Origin: Fodinibius salinus
GTDB lineage: Bacteria > Bacteroidota > Rhodothermia > Balneolales > Balneolaceae
DNA length: 64,000 nt
NCBI RefSeq assembly: GCF_008124865.1
Contig: NZ_VNHY01000002.1
Location: forward strand, 496,001-560,000
Reading direction: 5' to 3'
The position numbers were made by a program, and so were the translations under genes. A model generated the notes under the pieces. The model was not told where the DNA came from, did not search any database, and worked only from the letters and a program-made list of their open reading frames with translations. Every line of letters starts with the position of its first letter. Within the stretch, counting starts at the first letter, position 1. Positions 45,304 through 56,458 of the stretch are shown piece after piece.

Positions 45304-47193
45304 ATGAAAAAAGTACTGTTTGTAGCTTTAATACTGCTTCTATTTAGCTCTTCTGGATTTGCCCAAACACCGTGGCCCGACTCGACGGCGCTAGATTCAT
45401 ATATGGATGGACTGGTAAACACGTATATGGAAGAAAATGATATTGCCGGAGCTACATTGGGGATTATCAAAGACGGGGAACCTATATTGCTAAAAGGGTA
45501 TGGCTATGCTGATGTATCAGCGAAGAAAAAAGTAAGACCCGACAGTACCTTGTTTCGCATTGGATCTATTTCCAAAATGTTTGTTTGGACGGCGGTGATG
45601 CAGCTTGTCGAAAACGACCAACTGGAGCTGGATACTGATATCACGCAGTACATTGAAGATTTTGAAATTCCTGCAACATTTGACGAGCCAATCACAATGA
45701 AAGATTTAATGACACATACAGCAGGTTTTGAGGAGTATCTGATTGGCGTATTTGCTCGTGACTCGACTAAGTTACGACCATTGGGAGAAATTCTATCGGA
45801 TGAGATGCCGGCCCGAGTTCGTCCACCGGCAACGTATGCTTCTTATTCAAACCACGGTACAGGCATTGCTGCTTATATAGTTGAGCAAGTCTCCGGAATG
45901 CAGTTCGAAGAATATGTTGCTCAACATATTCTTAACCCATTGCAAATGACCATGAGTACATTTCGTCAACCATTGCCGGATACCCTACAGCCATACTTGT
46001 CTAAAGGCTATGTATTTAGGAGTGGTGATTTCAAAGAAAAGGGATTTGAATATGTGCCACTGGGACCTGTAGGGGCGGGCAGTGCAACGGCGGCTGATAT
46101 GCTTAACTTTATGCAGGCTCATCTCCGGTATGGACAGTTTGGAGAAGCTTCGATTTTGGATTCTGTCACAGCCCGGCAAATGCAACAGCCTGCTTTTCGC
46201 CATCATGCTACAGTTAATCCCATGCGGCACGGATTTATTGATATAAGTCAGAATGGAGTGGAAGTCATTGGCCACGGTGGGGATACGTTTTGGTTTCATT
46301 CTACAATGGCGCTTTTCCCAAAGCAGAATATAGGACTTTTTCTCTCTTTTAACAGTGCCAAAGGGGGTAGTGTAACCCAAAAAGTGCTAACTGATTTTGT
46401 AGACCACTATTTCCCACAGGATGAGTTAGTGACTGATACGTTGGATGTTAATAAAGAATATCTTCAACGATTTGAGGGCAGTTATCGCGGGAACCGTTAT
46501 CCGCATGAACGGCTTACTTATATGATGGCTTTGTTTAATTCACAGGATATTATACTGACTAACGATGGGATGCTTAAAACAATGAGCGATGGAGAAGCAA
46601 GCTATTGGTTTCCCGTGGACAGCCTGACGTTTCGAAATACGGACAACGCTAACGTAATTACATTTGAAGAAAACAGTTCGGGCAATATTACACATGCCTT
46701 TCTTAGCAATGCTCCCATTATTGCTTTGGAACGTGTATCCTTTTTCTCATCCCAAAATCTTCATTTTACCCTGTTTGGATTAGCTGGAGCTGCTTTTTTG
46801 ATAACCGTATTCTATTGGCCGCTTGCGTATGGTATACGTAGAAAATATCGGCCTACAGTTGAAGCAAAACAGCCATTAGCTTTTCCAAAGAAATTAGCGG
46901 CGTGGACTAATGCTCTAATTATACTTCTATTTTTTGGATGGGTGGCCATATTGATGAGCAGTGGTAATGGCGAAGCAATTGTTTACGGTATCTCGAGCGG
47001 CATTAAAGTCTCGCTTATTCTGCCAATAATTTCAATTCTCTTAACGACCGGGATGGGATATTACACTTATGTTATGTGGAAAAATAATGAAAGCGGTACC
47101 TGGAGTCGAATTTGTTATACCTTGCTCTTTGTATTTTCCGTGACGATGTTATGGCAGTTGTATTATTGGAACTTGTTGGGTTGGCAATATTGA
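45304..47193 (+). CDS. Serine hydrolase (class C beta-lactamase fold) with membrane tail
   Basis: About 629 residues from the second ATG (45304; the first at 45283 adds seven residues). Signal peptide KVLFVALILLLFSSSGFAQ. Catalytic motifs: SISK (SxxK), YSN in YASYSNHGTG, and HGG in GHGGDTFWFHS. A middle domain follows, then four hydrophobic helices (about 480-625). Penicillin-binding-protein-like peptidase or esterase anchored in the membrane, active side outward. Family firm, substrate unknown. Confidence 0.88.
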   Translation: MKKVLFVALILLLFSSSGFAQTPWPDSTALDSYMDGLVNTYMEENDIAGATLGIIKDGEPILLKGYGYADVSAKKKVRPDSTLFRIGSISKMFVWTAVMQLVENDQLELDTDITQYIEDFEIPATFDEPITMKDLMTHTAGFEEYLIGVFARDSTKLRPLGEILSDEMPARVRPPATYASYSNHGTGIAAYIVEQVSGMQFEEYVAQHILNPLQMTMSTFRQPLPDTLQPYLSKGYVFRSGDFKEKGFEYVPLGPVGAGSATAADMLNFMQAHLRYGQFGEASILDSVTARQMQQPAFRHHATVNPMRHGFIDISQNGVEVIGHGGDTFWFHSTMALFPKQNIGLFLSFNSAKGGSVTQKVLTDFVDHYFPQDELVTDTLDVNKEYLQRFEGSYRGNRYPHERLTYMMALFNSQDIILTNDGMLKTMSDGEASYWFPVDSLTFRNTDNANVITFEENSSGNITHAFLSNAPIIALERVSFFSSQNLHFTLFGLAGAAFLITVFYWPLAYGIRRKYRPTVEAKQPLAFPKKLAAWTNALIILLFFGWVAILMSSGNGEAIVYGISSGIKVSLILPIISILLTTGMGYYTYVMWKNNESGTWSRICYTLLFVFSVTMLWQLYYWNLLGWQY

Positions 47194-47460
47194 ATTATAG
47201 CCATTGTCACACATCGCTTTTAGGTTTTTTAATCTCGACACAACTCTCAAAATTTTGCTCAGGCTGGCATCTTTCTGCAGATCTTTGGGTGTTTCGAAAT
47301 CCAGGTAGGCAATATTTTTTAAAGAGTTCATAAGTTTGATAGAAAGAATAATGATAGGGATGATCTATTCAGATTTTCTGGGTACTTTTAGTATAGCTGT
47401 ATAGATCAAAGGATAAACCAGCTTAAATTGAGTTTGTTATTTAACAGATATTAAGAGCGG

Positions 47461-47709
47461 ATGAATTCAAAAAATATATTTAAGTACGTATTTATCACTG
47501 TAGTAATAATATTGGCGGGTTTAGCACTTGCCGATGCCTTGGGTTATTTCAACCAGAAGTCATATACCGCTGTTTCACATGGTTCTCATTCACACTATGT
47601 GCCTCACGATCGTGACCCGGATGTGCCTATCAATAAATTTCCGCAAACCGAACCTGCAAAAGGACAAAAAATAAGCCCCACCGGCCAAATTGTACCAGCT
47701 GGACAATAA
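47461..47709 (+). CDS. Small membrane-anchored hypothetical protein
   Basis: 82 residues: one N-terminal hydrophobic helix (VFITVVIILAGLALADALGY), then a polar, histidine- and proline-rich tail (HGSHSHYVPHDRDPDVP). No family recognised. Codon use is like its neighbours and the frame is flanked by non-coding DNA, which supports a real gene. Confidence 0.6.
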   Translation: MNSKNIFKYVFITVVIILAGLALADALGYFNQKSYTAVSHGSHSHYVPHDRDPDVPINKFPQTEPAKGQKISPTGQIVPAGQ

Positions 47710-47943
47710 TTTTTTTAGTCATTTTAAATGATGTGCTGCTGTGCTTGGCTTGTCCCACGCCGAATATAATTCAGCAAGAGTTTAGCTGGATTTTTTTAAG
47801 TTCTCCAGTCTTTATCCCAAACTGTTTGTAAAATATATTATGAGTAAGTTTTGCTCAGCCTTTTAAATTGGCTTTACCCTTTCAGTAATTGTTCCCTAAA
47901 ATGATCTCTCAACCTCTCGTTTTTGTCGGGGTAAAAGAAGGGC

Positions 47944-50754
47944 TTATTTCAGGACTTTCTTCAAATACTGCCCGGTGTGGCTTTCTTCTACTTCCACTAA
48001 CTCTTCGGGCGTACCGGTGGCTACAATTTTTCCGCCCGCAAAGCCGCCTTCGGGCCCCAGATCGATGATATGGTCGGCACTTTTTATGACATCCAAATTG
48101 TGTTCGATGATGATAACTGTATGACCGTTATTGACGAGTTCGTTGAATGAGTCGAGTAGTTTATTAATATCCTCGTAATGGAGGCCGGTGGTTGGTTCAT
48201 CAAAGAAATAGAGCGTGTGGTTGCCGGAGGATTTGCTTAGAAATTTGGCCAGTTTTACCCGTTGAGCCTCACCGCCGGAAAGTGTTGGTGCGCTTTGTCC
48301 CAATTTTACGTAACCAAGTCCCACATCATCCAGTGTTTGCAGTTTGTTGGTGATACGTTCTTCATCTACAAAGAAATCGATAGCTTCGGATACTGACATA
48401 TTCAACACATCGTGAATATTTTTTCCGCGATACTCCACTTGTAGAACATCTTTGCGGTAGCGTTTGCCCCCGCACTCTTCACAGGTCAGTTCAATATCAG
48501 CCATAAACTGCATTTCTATTGTCTGAATGCCTTCACCTTTGCAGTTTTCACAGCGTCCGCCGGGAACATTAAAAGAGAAATGACCCGGTTCGTAACCCAT
48601 AATTTTTGACTGCCGGGTATTGGCAAAGAGATCGCGGATTCCGTCAAATGCTTTGGTATAAGTTGCGGGATTTGATCGCGATGATCGACCGATAGGAGAC
48701 TGATCAACCATCTCCACAGAGTCGATGTTATGTAATCCGTTTATTTTTCGGTGATAGCCAATCTCATCTTTATAGGACCCAAATTCATTCTCTACTGCGC
48801 CGTACAGCGTATCGTGTACCATGCTGGATTTACCCGAACCGCTAACACCAGTCACACAGATTAATTTACCAAGTGGAAATTCTACCGTAAGGTCTTTGAG
48901 GTTATTTTCCATAGCCCCTTCCAGTACAATGGATTTCCCATTGCCTTCACGACGTTCATCAGGCACAGGGATTTCCTTACGACCGCTTACATACTTGCCG
49001 GTTAACGTGTTGGCTTCCAGCAAATTATCATAGGTCCCGCTATATACTACCTCACCGCCGTGAACACCTGCGAAGGGACCAATATCAATGATATTGTCGG
49101 CAGCCTTAATCATTTCGGGATCATGTTCTACGACAAGTACCGTATTCCCAATGTTCCTTAAAGATTTGAGAATATTAATAAGCCGATCGTTGTCACGAGG
49201 ATGTAGGCCTATGGTAGGTTCATCAAGCACATATAAACTGCCGATGAGCGAACTGCCCAGCGAGTTGGCCAGGCTAATGCGTTGTGATTCTCCGCCACTC
49301 AGCGTTTTAGCTAATCGGTTGAGCGTAAGATATTGTAGCCCTACTTCATCCAGGTACTTGAGCCGCTTGCGGATCTCAAATAACACCTGTTCGGCTACTT
49401 CTTTTTCGAATTCGCTAAGCTGTAAATCTTCAAAAAACTCCCGGGCATGGCCTATCGTCATTTCTGCTACTTCGCCAATATGCTTGTCATTAATTTTGAC
49501 GTGTAGGGCATCCGGTCGAACGCGAAAGCCTTTGCAATCAGGGCAGCGACTGTAACCGCGATATCGCGAATAGAAGACCCGCATGTGCACCTTGTAAGAC
49601 TGGCTTTTTACGTCCTCGAAAAAAGGTCGAATGCCGGTGTATTCATCCTTGCCGTTCCATAGTATTTCTTTAGTTTCTTCCGATAGTTCTTGGTAAGGCG
49701 TGTCTATGCTTAGACTGTAGCGTGCGGCTACTTTAATGAGGTCGCGCAGGTGTTTACTAAATTTCTCACCAGAAAAGGCGGCAATAGCTCCTTCGCGAAT
49801 GGTTTTGTCCGGTTCGGGAATTACCAAATCTTCGTCAATGCCTGATACCTTGCCAAACCCTTCACATTTGTCGCAAGCTCCGTAGGGGTTATTAAAAGAA
49901 AACATCTGTGGCGTGGGTTCGCTAAACTCGATGCCATCCATTTCGAAGCGCTCACTGAAATTAAGCTCTTCCCCGTCGCGAATTTTTACCGAGCATCGTC
50001 CACTTCCTTCTTGGAAAGCGGTTTCCAGCGATCCTGCAATGCGGGTGTGTGTTTCATCATCCTTCCCTAAAATAAGTCGATCAACCAACACGCGATATTC
50101 TTCGGCATTGATATCATCAGCATCAATATCTTCGGACGTTAAATCTAAAACCTGTTCATCTTCGATATGTAATAGTCGGGGATAACCTTTTTCTTTTAGT
50201 ACGCGTAGTTCATCATCCAGCTTCTTTTCTTCATGTTCGGGAATGTCAAAAAGCACATAAAACTTTGTGCCCTCATCGTGTTGCCGATGCAGTTCTTCAA
50301 TGGCCGTTTTGGTACTGTCTTTCTTAACACGTCGCCCTGATTTAGGTGAAATGGTATGACCGATGCGAGCATACAGCAGCCGCATGTAGTCATAAATTTC
50401 TGTGGTAGTACCTACTGTTGAACGAGGATTCGAAGAGGCCGCTTTTTGCTGGATAGCCATAGCCGGTGAAATGCCCTGCATATAATCAACATCAGGCTTG
50501 TCCATACGATCCAGGAACTGCCGCGCATAGCTAGAAAGGCTTTCCACATAGCGGCGTTGTCCCTCGGCATAAATAGTGTCAAAAGCCAAGCTCGACTTAC
50601 CCGATCCCGAAACGCCTGTAATAACAGTCATTTCATTACGGGGAATTTCAACGTCAATATCTTTGAGATTGTGCACCCGCGCCCCCTTAACAATAATAGG
50701 ACGATCTTTCGTAGATGCAGGCTGTTCTTTGGTAGCTGTTTTAGTATCTGACAT
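47944..50754 (-). CDS. uvrA: Excinuclease ABC subunit A
   Basis: 936 residues, standard UvrA length. Two ABC ATPase halves: Walker [15 protein letters not shown] and [14 protein letters not shown], signatures [12 protein letters not shown] and [12 protein letters not shown], Walker [14 protein letters not shown] and [13 protein letters not shown]. Zinc-finger motifs [18 protein letters not shown] and CENCKGEG / CEECGGKR. Damage-recognition protein of nucleotide excision repair. Single gene. Confidence 0.98.
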   Translation of the reverse strand: MSDTKTATKEQPASTKDRPIIVKGARVHNLKDIDVEIPRNEMTVITGVSGSGKSSLAFDTIYAEGQRRYVESLSSYARQFLDRMDKPDVDYMQGISPAMAIQQKAASSNPRSTVGTTTEIYDYMRLLYARIGHTISPKSGRRVKKDSTKTAIEELHRQHDEGTKFYVLFDIPEHEEKKLDDELRVLKEKGYPRLLHIEDEQVLDLTSEDIDADDINAEEYRVLVDRLILGKDDETHTRIAGSLETAFQEGSGRCSVKIRDGEELNFSERFEMDGIEFSEPTPQMFSFNNPYGACDKCEGFGKVSGIDEDLVIPEPDKTIREGAIAAFSGEKFSKHLRDLIKVAARYSLSIDTPYQELSEETKEILWNGKDEYTGIRPFFEDVKSQSYKVHMRVFYSRYRGYSRCPDCKGFRVRPDALHVKINDKHIGEVAEMTIGHAREFFEDLQLSEFEKEVAEQVLFEIRKRLKYLDEVGLQYLTLNRLAKTLSGGESQRISLANSLGSSLIGSLYVLDEPTIGLHPRDNDRLINILKSLRNIGNTVLVVEHDPEMIKAADNIIDIGPFAGVHGGEVVYSGTYDNLLEANTLTGKYVSGRKEIPVPDERREGNGKSIVLEGAMENNLKDLTVEFPLGKLICVTGVSGSGKSSMVHDTLYGAVENEFGSYKDEIGYHRKINGLHNIDSVEMVDQSPIGRSSRSNPATYTKAFDGIRDLFANTRQSKIMGYEPGHFSFNVPGGRCENCKGEGIQTIEMQFMADIELTCEECGGKRYRKDVLQVEYRGKNIHDVLNMSVSEAIDFFVDEERITNKLQTLDDVGLGYVKLGQSAPTLSGGEAQRVKLAKFLSKSSGNHTLYFFDEPTTGLHYEDINKLLDSFNELVNNGHTVIIIEHNLDVIKSADHIIDLGPEGGFAGGKIVATGTPEELVEVEESHTGQYLKKVLK

Positions 50755-50890
50755 TCAGTAAAATAGTTGCGTTTCTATAAACGGGTAAAGGTACGAATTT
50801 TCTGGAAGAAAATTAGGTTTTAATCCATCTAAAACATTGATTATAAAGAGGTACCGCAGTTTATGTGTTCATAAATCATTGGCTGACTAT

Positions 50891-51526
50891 ATGAAACCCA
50901 AAAAGAAATTTTGGCCCTTGTTCCTGGAGGCACTGATATTGTTTATGGGGATTCCTATGCTGTTTTATTGGGATCTGATCCCACTGCCCAAAATACTGGT
51001 ACTGATTTTAGCGGCAGCTTATTGTGGGTTTCAGCTATGGCGTGACCCTGATTTTGGCTTTGGGATGCTGGTAAAAACAAAGCCCAAAAGTATCAGCAAG
51101 AGTTTTCTTATACGCTTCCCATTGGTGGCAATTACCCTTGTTGCTATTACCGCTGTGGCACAGCCGGATCAGTTTTTGGCATTTCCGAGCAACCGTCCTT
51201 TTGTATGGATGGTGGTGATGTTGCTGTATCCGTTGCTGTCAGCCCTGCCGCAGGAATTCATTTTCAGGAGCTTTTTCTTCCACCGCTATGCCCATTTGAT
51301 AAAGGTAAAGTACGGGACAATCCTGGCCAGTGCGGCAGCATTTTCCTTTCTACATATAATCTACGACAACTGGTGGGCAGTCGCACTAAGTTTTATCGGG
51401 GGATTATTATTTGGTCTTACGTACAAACGTACAAAGTCACTGTACTGGGTAACAGTAGAACACGCTATTTACGGTTGCCTAGTGTTTACGTTGGGAATGG
51501 GAAATTACTTTTACGAGGCGTTTTGA
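50891..51526 (+). CDS. CPBP-family membrane protein with altered active site
   Basis: 211 residues from ATG 50891 (an upstream TTG is unlikely). Six to seven hydrophobic helices. The CPBP/CAAX-protease motifs are recognisable but changed: Q121-E122-xxx-R126 instead of EExxxR, FSFLH155 intact, and H191-AIY-G195 in place of HxxxN. Such changes may abolish proteolysis. Divergent from uvrA; single gene. Confidence 0.8.
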   Translation: MKPKKKFWPLFLEALILFMGIPMLFYWDLIPLPKILVLILAAAYCGFQLWRDPDFGFGMLVKTKPKSISKSFLIRFPLVAITLVAITAVAQPDQFLAFPSNRPFVWMVVMLLYPLLSALPQEFIFRSFFFHRYAHLIKVKYGTILASAAAFSFLHIIYDNWWAVALSFIGGLLFGLTYKRTKSLYWVTVEHAIYGCLVFTLGMGNYFYEAF

Positions 51527-51601
51527 ATGCAAATTAGTGCGACTTTCCCTCTTTAAAAGTTTATTCACTGGAATATTTAGCACTAAGGGAGAGTAACTAG
51601 T

Positions 51602-52237
51602 TTACCGTACGCCGTGTTTGTCTTTAGGGGGCATAGTACCAAATACGCGATCCCACAGCTTGGTAGAAATACCAAATGCTTTTTCGGGATACTTGTAATG
51701 ATGTAGAGCGTGGTGTCGGTAATTTGATTTCAGGTAGGAAGGTACCGGTGTAATATGTGTTTTGTAATGGATACGTGTGTAAATAAGATACCCTGTTACA
51801 AAGCCCGGCATAAATACATAGGTATAATTGCCCAAAACAAGAAGAAATATACCATAGAGAATACCGAGAATTATCATCCCAGGAACAGGAGGCATAATAA
51901 CGCGGTCAGTATCACGAGGATATTCGTGATGGATACCGTGAAAGGTATATGCTGCTTTATGGGCAAGCTCGGATTCAGGAAAATATTCGTCAATATGGAA
52001 TAAATAGCGGTGCGCAAAATACTCAAAGAACGTCCAAAAGAATACAGCTCCTACAAAAATAGCTGCGCCCGACCAAACGTTTGCAACCACTTCCATTCTA
52101 TACCCCACAAATAGCAATGCTAGAACTGCAAGAATATAAATAGTAGCCGAAACGTAGGGCGGTGCCTTGGTTAGCGGTTCAAGAAAAGAATTCTCAAATA
52201 TCGTGCCTTGACCTTCGTTTTTAATTTCTTCTTTCAT
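51602..52237 (-). CDS. Fatty-acid hydroxylase superfamily protein
   Basis: 211 residues with four hydrophobic helices and the di-iron histidine clusters HRYLFH, HGIHHEYP and HHALHHYKYP, close to bacterial fatty-acid 2-hydroxylases. Probably hydroxylates an acyl chain in the membrane. The same neighbourhood carries a serine-palmitoyltransferase-like gene and a sulfotransferase, so a sphingoid or sulfonolipid substrate is possible but unproven. Confidence 0.88.
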   Translation of the reverse strand: MKEEIKNEGQGTIFENSFLEPLTKAPPYVSATIYILAVLALLFVGYRMEVVANVWSGAAIFVGAVFFWTFFEYFAHRYLFHIDEYFPESELAHKAAYTFHGIHHEYPRDTDRVIMPPVPGMIILGILYGIFLLVLGNYTYVFMPGFVTGYLIYTRIHYKTHITPVPSYLKSNYRHHALHHYKYPEKAFGISTKLWDRVFGTMPPKDKHGVR

Positions 52238-52421
52238 AATTAAAACCTTTGGTTATATCACAATGTTGCAAAATGTACAGGTAAAATCTTGAATTATTTG
52301 CTTGCAAATGCAATTTAAAGCTAAGACTTACCTGCTTCAAATATACGTTATTTATACTGCAAGTAAATACTCTCAATATCCTTTTGTAAGGAAGTCTAAT
52401 ATACCTAAAAGATAAAGCTCC

Positions 52422-53549
52422 CTATGTAACTTTCGAAGTCTTATTTTTATTGCTTATTACGGGATATTCCCACTCCTCAAAGGCAAAACCCCACAGCTCA
52501 TTAAGTTTATTAACAATATGCGGTTCATAATCGTAGTTGCTGGACTTCCCTTCCGTTTTATGAGATAAAAAGGCCTCAAAATGAGGTTTAGCCTTTTCAA
52601 AAGCTGGAATTGACAGTTTCTTATATACTGATGCTAGCTCAGCAACTGGATCAGAAACGAAGTTTTCGAATCGTATTTCTGCTAGTTGTTCGTCAGGTAT
52701 TTCTGATCGTTGTTCAATGTACATACCCATCAGTTTTTTATAGACCTTCATAATTTCGGTTTCAATCTCTTGTTGGGTAAATGGTTGCAGCGCCAGATTG
52801 TCAATGAGCGTATTCCAAAGCTTTTGGCTCGAGTAAAATACATCATAGGGGTTGCGATGGATAAAAATAAACTTAGCATTGGGATACATGTCAAGAAGCT
52901 GGGGAAGACGGCAGGCATTGCCCGGGCTTTTGATGAGTATTTGCTTCTTGTCGTTTTTCATTGCAACCTTGCTAATTAGATGGGCATAATCGCGTTTCCA
53001 CTTTTTTATTTCATTGTCTGTAGCAGTGTCAAAAAACAAGTATTTATTAAAATATTCCCATGCATCTTGTGGGAATATATGTCCCCAGTGCAGGCTAGTG
53101 GGTGATATCATTGTGGTTAAGGCAATTTCTATTTCACTGGGACTGTCCATCTCCAAGTTGATTGACATATTTTGGGCATCCTGTACCAGGTTGAGCGTAT
53201 CAGGGATGCGTTCAACCATCGATTTTAAGAAGTCTTCGGACTGTAAAAATACATCCGGAAAAACAGCCTGAAACTTATTGAGATATCCGAATTGTGGATC
53301 TTGACCCAGCAAGTACTGTAGAAAGCTGGTACCGCTTCGCCAGTGTCCAATTATAAAGATGGGATCATGCTCCAGAGTATAATCTTTAATGTCGTTGTGA
53401 TGATTTACCTTTTCAATAATTCTAAAGGGTTCCTGAATTGCCAACTTTGCATAAAAAGCGGTAATTCGGGGAATGTTATTAACCGAAAAAGCCCCGTGTT
53501 TTTTGAGTTGTGAAGTTAAATTTCTGATGGGGTGCTTCTTGGAATCCAT
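52422..53549 (-). CDS. PAPS-type sulfotransferase family protein
   Basis: 375 residues. The PAPS 5'-phosphosulfate loop is IIGHWRSGTSFLQYLLG (about 64-80) and the 3'-phosphate strand FIFIHRNPYDVFYSSQKLW. No signal peptide, so cytosolic. Transfers sulfate to an unknown hydroxyl, possibly a lipid or glycan. Divergent from the acyltransferase gene across 109 bp. Confidence 0.88.
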   Translation of the reverse strand: MDSKKHPIRNLTSQLKKHGAFSVNNIPRITAFYAKLAIQEPFRIIEKVNHHNDIKDYTLEHDPIFIIGHWRSGTSFLQYLLGQDPQFGYLNKFQAVFPDVFLQSEDFLKSMVERIPDTLNLVQDAQNMSINLEMDSPSEIEIALTTMISPTSLHWGHIFPQDAWEYFNKYLFFDTATDNEIKKWKRDYAHLISKVAMKNDKKQILIKSPGNACRLPQLLDMYPNAKFIFIHRNPYDVFYSSQKLWNTLIDNLALQPFTQQEIETEIMKVYKKLMGMYIEQRSEIPDEQLAEIRFENFVSDPVAELASVYKKLSIPAFEKAKPHFEAFLSHKTEGKSSNYDYEPHIVNKLNELWGFAFEEWEYPVISNKNKTSKVT

Positions 53550-53658
53550 AAAAGATTATCAGCAATTATTTAGTACTTGTTTAGACCATGGAAAGTACTC
53601 ATTTTTCCAACCGCTTAAAAAGAACACTGTTATTTTTATCATTAAATTTCGCTGATTG

Positions 53659-54990
53659 ATGGATACCAATATCCGGGGATGGACATTTACCCACTGGTGG
53701 GTTCGTCCCGTAGTAAAAGTGTGGTTCGGACTGTATCACCAGTCCGTTTCTTATTCCGGTCAAGACCACATCAACTGGGATCATCCTATTATTTTTGCGC
53801 CGAATCATCAAAATGCCTTTTCGGACGCGCTGTGCCTTATTTTGCCCACCAGTTACACCAATAACCGGTTCATCTACCCGCTCATTCGCGCTGATGCTTT
53901 CGGGAATAACGCTGCCCTCGACTGGGTGTTAACAACTTTTCATATGATGCCCGTGTATCGGCCTCGAGATCGGGTAAATATCAAAGAAAAAAATGATGCA
54001 GTGTTTCAGGGCTGCTATGATGTACTTTCACAAAAACGGAACTTGCTAATACATCCCGAGGGGAATTGTATAGCTGAAAAACGAGTGCGCCCATTTAAAA
54101 AAGGGATTGCACGTATTGCACTTGGAGCTGAACAACAGTACGATTTTAATCTTAACCTGGATATTATACCGACAGGTATCAACTATCGTGATATCACCGA
54201 GCCGCGAAAGGGTATTCATGTTCAGTTTGGCGAACCACTGTCAGTAGCGAATTATCAAAAGCAGTATAACGAGCATCGTCCCTCAGCTCTTTCACAGCTT
54301 ACTGGGGATATACAAAAAGGGGTAGAACAGTTAACGGTAAATATCCAAGACCGGCAGCACTATGAGTTTCTGAATCATATTATGACTGTTGCCAGGTCTG
54401 CCCATGTGGATTTTGCCGGCCGAAGCCATTATTCCAAAGAGGAGGTAGTACAAAATAAGGCTATTGCCCATTTTACTGATGATAATCCTAATACCATTAC
54501 GGAGTTAAAAAACTATTGGCGCTCACTTTCTGAGTTGTTGGATAAATATAAGTTGTCTTTCGGTTTGCCACTAGTGGTTGATCAGTCGGTGGGGAGGCTC
54601 GTTCTTGAAGGGTTTAGTCTGTTTTTGCTGTTTCCATTGGCAATAGTTGGAGAAGTCGCCGGGCTCTTACCCTGGATGGGAATGCAGAAAATAGCCAGTG
54701 CTATCGATGAGGAACAGTTTAAAAGCTCGGCACGTATGGTATCGGGATTATTATTGTTTCCTGCCAACTATTTGCTGGAAGCTGTGTTCGTATGGTGGCT
54801 GTCCGAAAGCTGGGAGTGGACCCTTCTTTGCCTTATTGGCCTGCCATTGGTGAGTTGGTTAAGCCTGAACTTTTGGGAACGGGCCAAACGATGGAGGCAA
54901 AAAGTGCGACTTATGCTGCTGGAAGACCAAAAAAAGGAAAAGCTCAACACTATGCTCAATAAGCTTCGATCACTGCTTAAGCTCGACTGA
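53659..54990 (+). CDS. PlsC-like 1-acyl-glycerol-phosphate acyltransferase
   Basis: 443 residues from ATG 53659 (preceded by an in-frame TTG). The acyltransferase motif APNHQNAFSDAL has H and D separated by five residues, as in the longer Bacteroidota type; the second block is LLIHPEGNCIAEKRVRPFKKG and the third DIIPTGINYRD. C-terminal half adds hydrophobic helices (about 313-335 and 365-400). Glycerolipid acyl transfer at the inner membrane. Confidence 0.87.
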   Translation: MDTNIRGWTFTHWWVRPVVKVWFGLYHQSVSYSGQDHINWDHPIIFAPNHQNAFSDALCLILPTSYTNNRFIYPLIRADAFGNNAALDWVLTTFHMMPVYRPRDRVNIKEKNDAVFQGCYDVLSQKRNLLIHPEGNCIAEKRVRPFKKGIARIALGAEQQYDFNLNLDIIPTGINYRDITEPRKGIHVQFGEPLSVANYQKQYNEHRPSALSQLTGDIQKGVEQLTVNIQDRQHYEFLNHIMTVARSAHVDFAGRSHYSKEEVVQNKAIAHFTDDNPNTITELKNYWRSLSELLDKYKLSFGLPLVVDQSVGRLVLEGFSLFLLFPLAIVGEVAGLLPWMGMQKIASAIDEEQFKSSARMVSGLLLFPANYLLEAVFVWWLSESWEWTLLCLIGLPLVSWLSLNFWERAKRWRQKVRLMLLEDQKKEKLNTMLNKLRSLLKLD

Positions 54991-54992
54991 TG

Positions 54993-56048
54993 TTAACGCA
55001 CGCGGCTAAGCCGTAAAAATTGTAGCATCCATTTTGGGATAGGTTTCTCTGGCGGTTTGTTTTTAAGGTCCATGTACCAACCTATCGTTTCCCAGATGGG
55101 CAGTTTGTGTGTTTCGACAAACTCGATGAGCGTACCGTCGGGATCTTCGATATAGCTGAACCGGCCGGCAGTATCGCCCATGTCAAATGATTCCTTGCTG
55201 TCAACGGTAAACTCGAAACCCCGATCTTTGCATTCTTTTTTAAGTTGATCCATACCTGTAACATCAAAGCAAAGGTGAATAAAGCCGAGATCACCCCAGT
55301 ACCGGTCTCCAAAAATCTGCCGTGGTTCTCGGTCATAAGTTTGTACCAGCTCAATTTTAGTAGGACCTAGAAGCTGACTAAAGGAACCTTTGCGCGGTTG
55401 GCTGTGGCTCAATAAAACACGTCGCATTTCTTGGTTACCGCCGTCAAAAGCTTGCAGGTCGTTAAAGACACCCCGTTCATCATACTCAATATGATCATAT
55501 TCAAGAATATCTTTGTAGAGTTCGAGCGATCGTTCTATGTCTGAAACGCCAATCATACATCCGGCAATGCCACCTGAATGGTGTTTGCCATTCGAAAACC
55601 AAGAATTGCCGGTAACCATTTGAAACACTAATCCATGAGGATCTTTAATAAAAAAAGTAGGTTCCCCATTGGGATCAGTTACGATATCAGTTAAGACATT
55701 AGCTTCGCTTGATTGTAAAAAATCATAGGTTGCCTGAATGTCTTTGCATTTTACACGCGTGCAGAAAATTCCCAGATCACCCAGAGTCACATCAAAAGAG
55801 GGGGGTTCAGTATCTTTGCTGGTATATTGCCAAACCTCAAGCCCGCCGCCGCCCTGCAGATTGATTGCAAGAGTGGCCGAACGACTGTGTACTTCATCGC
55901 CAGTATAGCCAGTCATTAAATCGGCTTCGGCAGCGTCCTGGAATACGCAGATATCCATCCCCAAATGTTCTCTGTACCAGTCAAAGGCCTGTTTTTCATT
56001 GGGTGTGCCTATCCCAATTTGTTGAATGCCACTAATTATTTTGCTCAT
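54993..56048 (-). CDS. Two-domain VOC-superfamily protein
   Basis: 351 residues with two vicinal-oxygen-chelate modules: 1-145 (IQQIGIGTPNEKQAFDWYRE ... FFIKDPHGLVFQMV) and 155-315 (CMIGVSDIERSLELYKDIL ... YIEDPDGTLIEFVETH). Metal ligands are plausible (H and E at the module ends). Resembles dioxygenase/glyoxalase relatives such as 4-hydroxyphenylpyruvate dioxygenase, but is not assignable to a reaction. Ends 2 bp from the acyltransferase gene. Confidence 0.8.
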   Translation of the reverse strand: MSKIISGIQQIGIGTPNEKQAFDWYREHLGMDICVFQDAAEADLMTGYTGDEVHSRSATLAINLQGGGGLEVWQYTSKDTEPPSFDVTLGDLGIFCTRVKCKDIQATYDFLQSSEANVLTDIVTDPNGEPTFFIKDPHGLVFQMVTGNSWFSNGKHHSGGIAGCMIGVSDIERSLELYKDILEYDHIEYDERGVFNDLQAFDGGNQEMRRVLLSHSQPRKGSFSQLLGPTKIELVQTYDREPRQIFGDRYWGDLGFIHLCFDVTGMDQLKKECKDRGFEFTVDSKESFDMGDTAGRFSYIEDPDGTLIEFVETHKLPIWETIGWYMDLKNKPPEKPIPKWMLQFLRLSRVR

Positions 56049-56458
56049 TCTTAAAAATTAATGCCTAATCGATTATTGATTGAAGGGAACTATAAACGTG
56101 TTATCATCTTAATATTATTAGATAACCAGCATACAGCCACATATTCGCATTTCCTATTAAAATAGGGTCTCTTTATTGTATATCCAACTCATAAGTTACA
56201 AGCTTATTAACACAGCCAATCTGATATTGTTGTAATCATTTTCATTAAGATTACATAGGCAAAAATGTATCTATCTGGTTTAACTGTTTATCTCCCAATT
56301 CGTTTAACCAGCTCCGTTTTTTACTAAAAGCTTATTCCCGCATTTTGTGTTAGATCATAAAAAGTATCTTTACCGGGTTGCACTTCAAAAGTGAATTCAT
56401 GTTATTAATCTTCGTGCGTAAAATCATTCTGATGAATACATATTTATAAGGCCTTAGT
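56049..56458. other. Intergenic gap, nothing recognised
   Basis: 410 bp, AT-rich, between divergent genes (VOC protein and MFS exporter). No ORF, RNA or clear repeat was found. It presumably carries both promoters. Confidence 0.5.

Noticed and set aside
47149-47331. Minus-strand 60-codon ORF overlapping the end of the serine hydrolase
   Set aside because: The peptide looks fairly protein-like, but it overlaps a secure gene by 45 bp, has no recognisable family and no promoter or ribosome site was evident. Not called.
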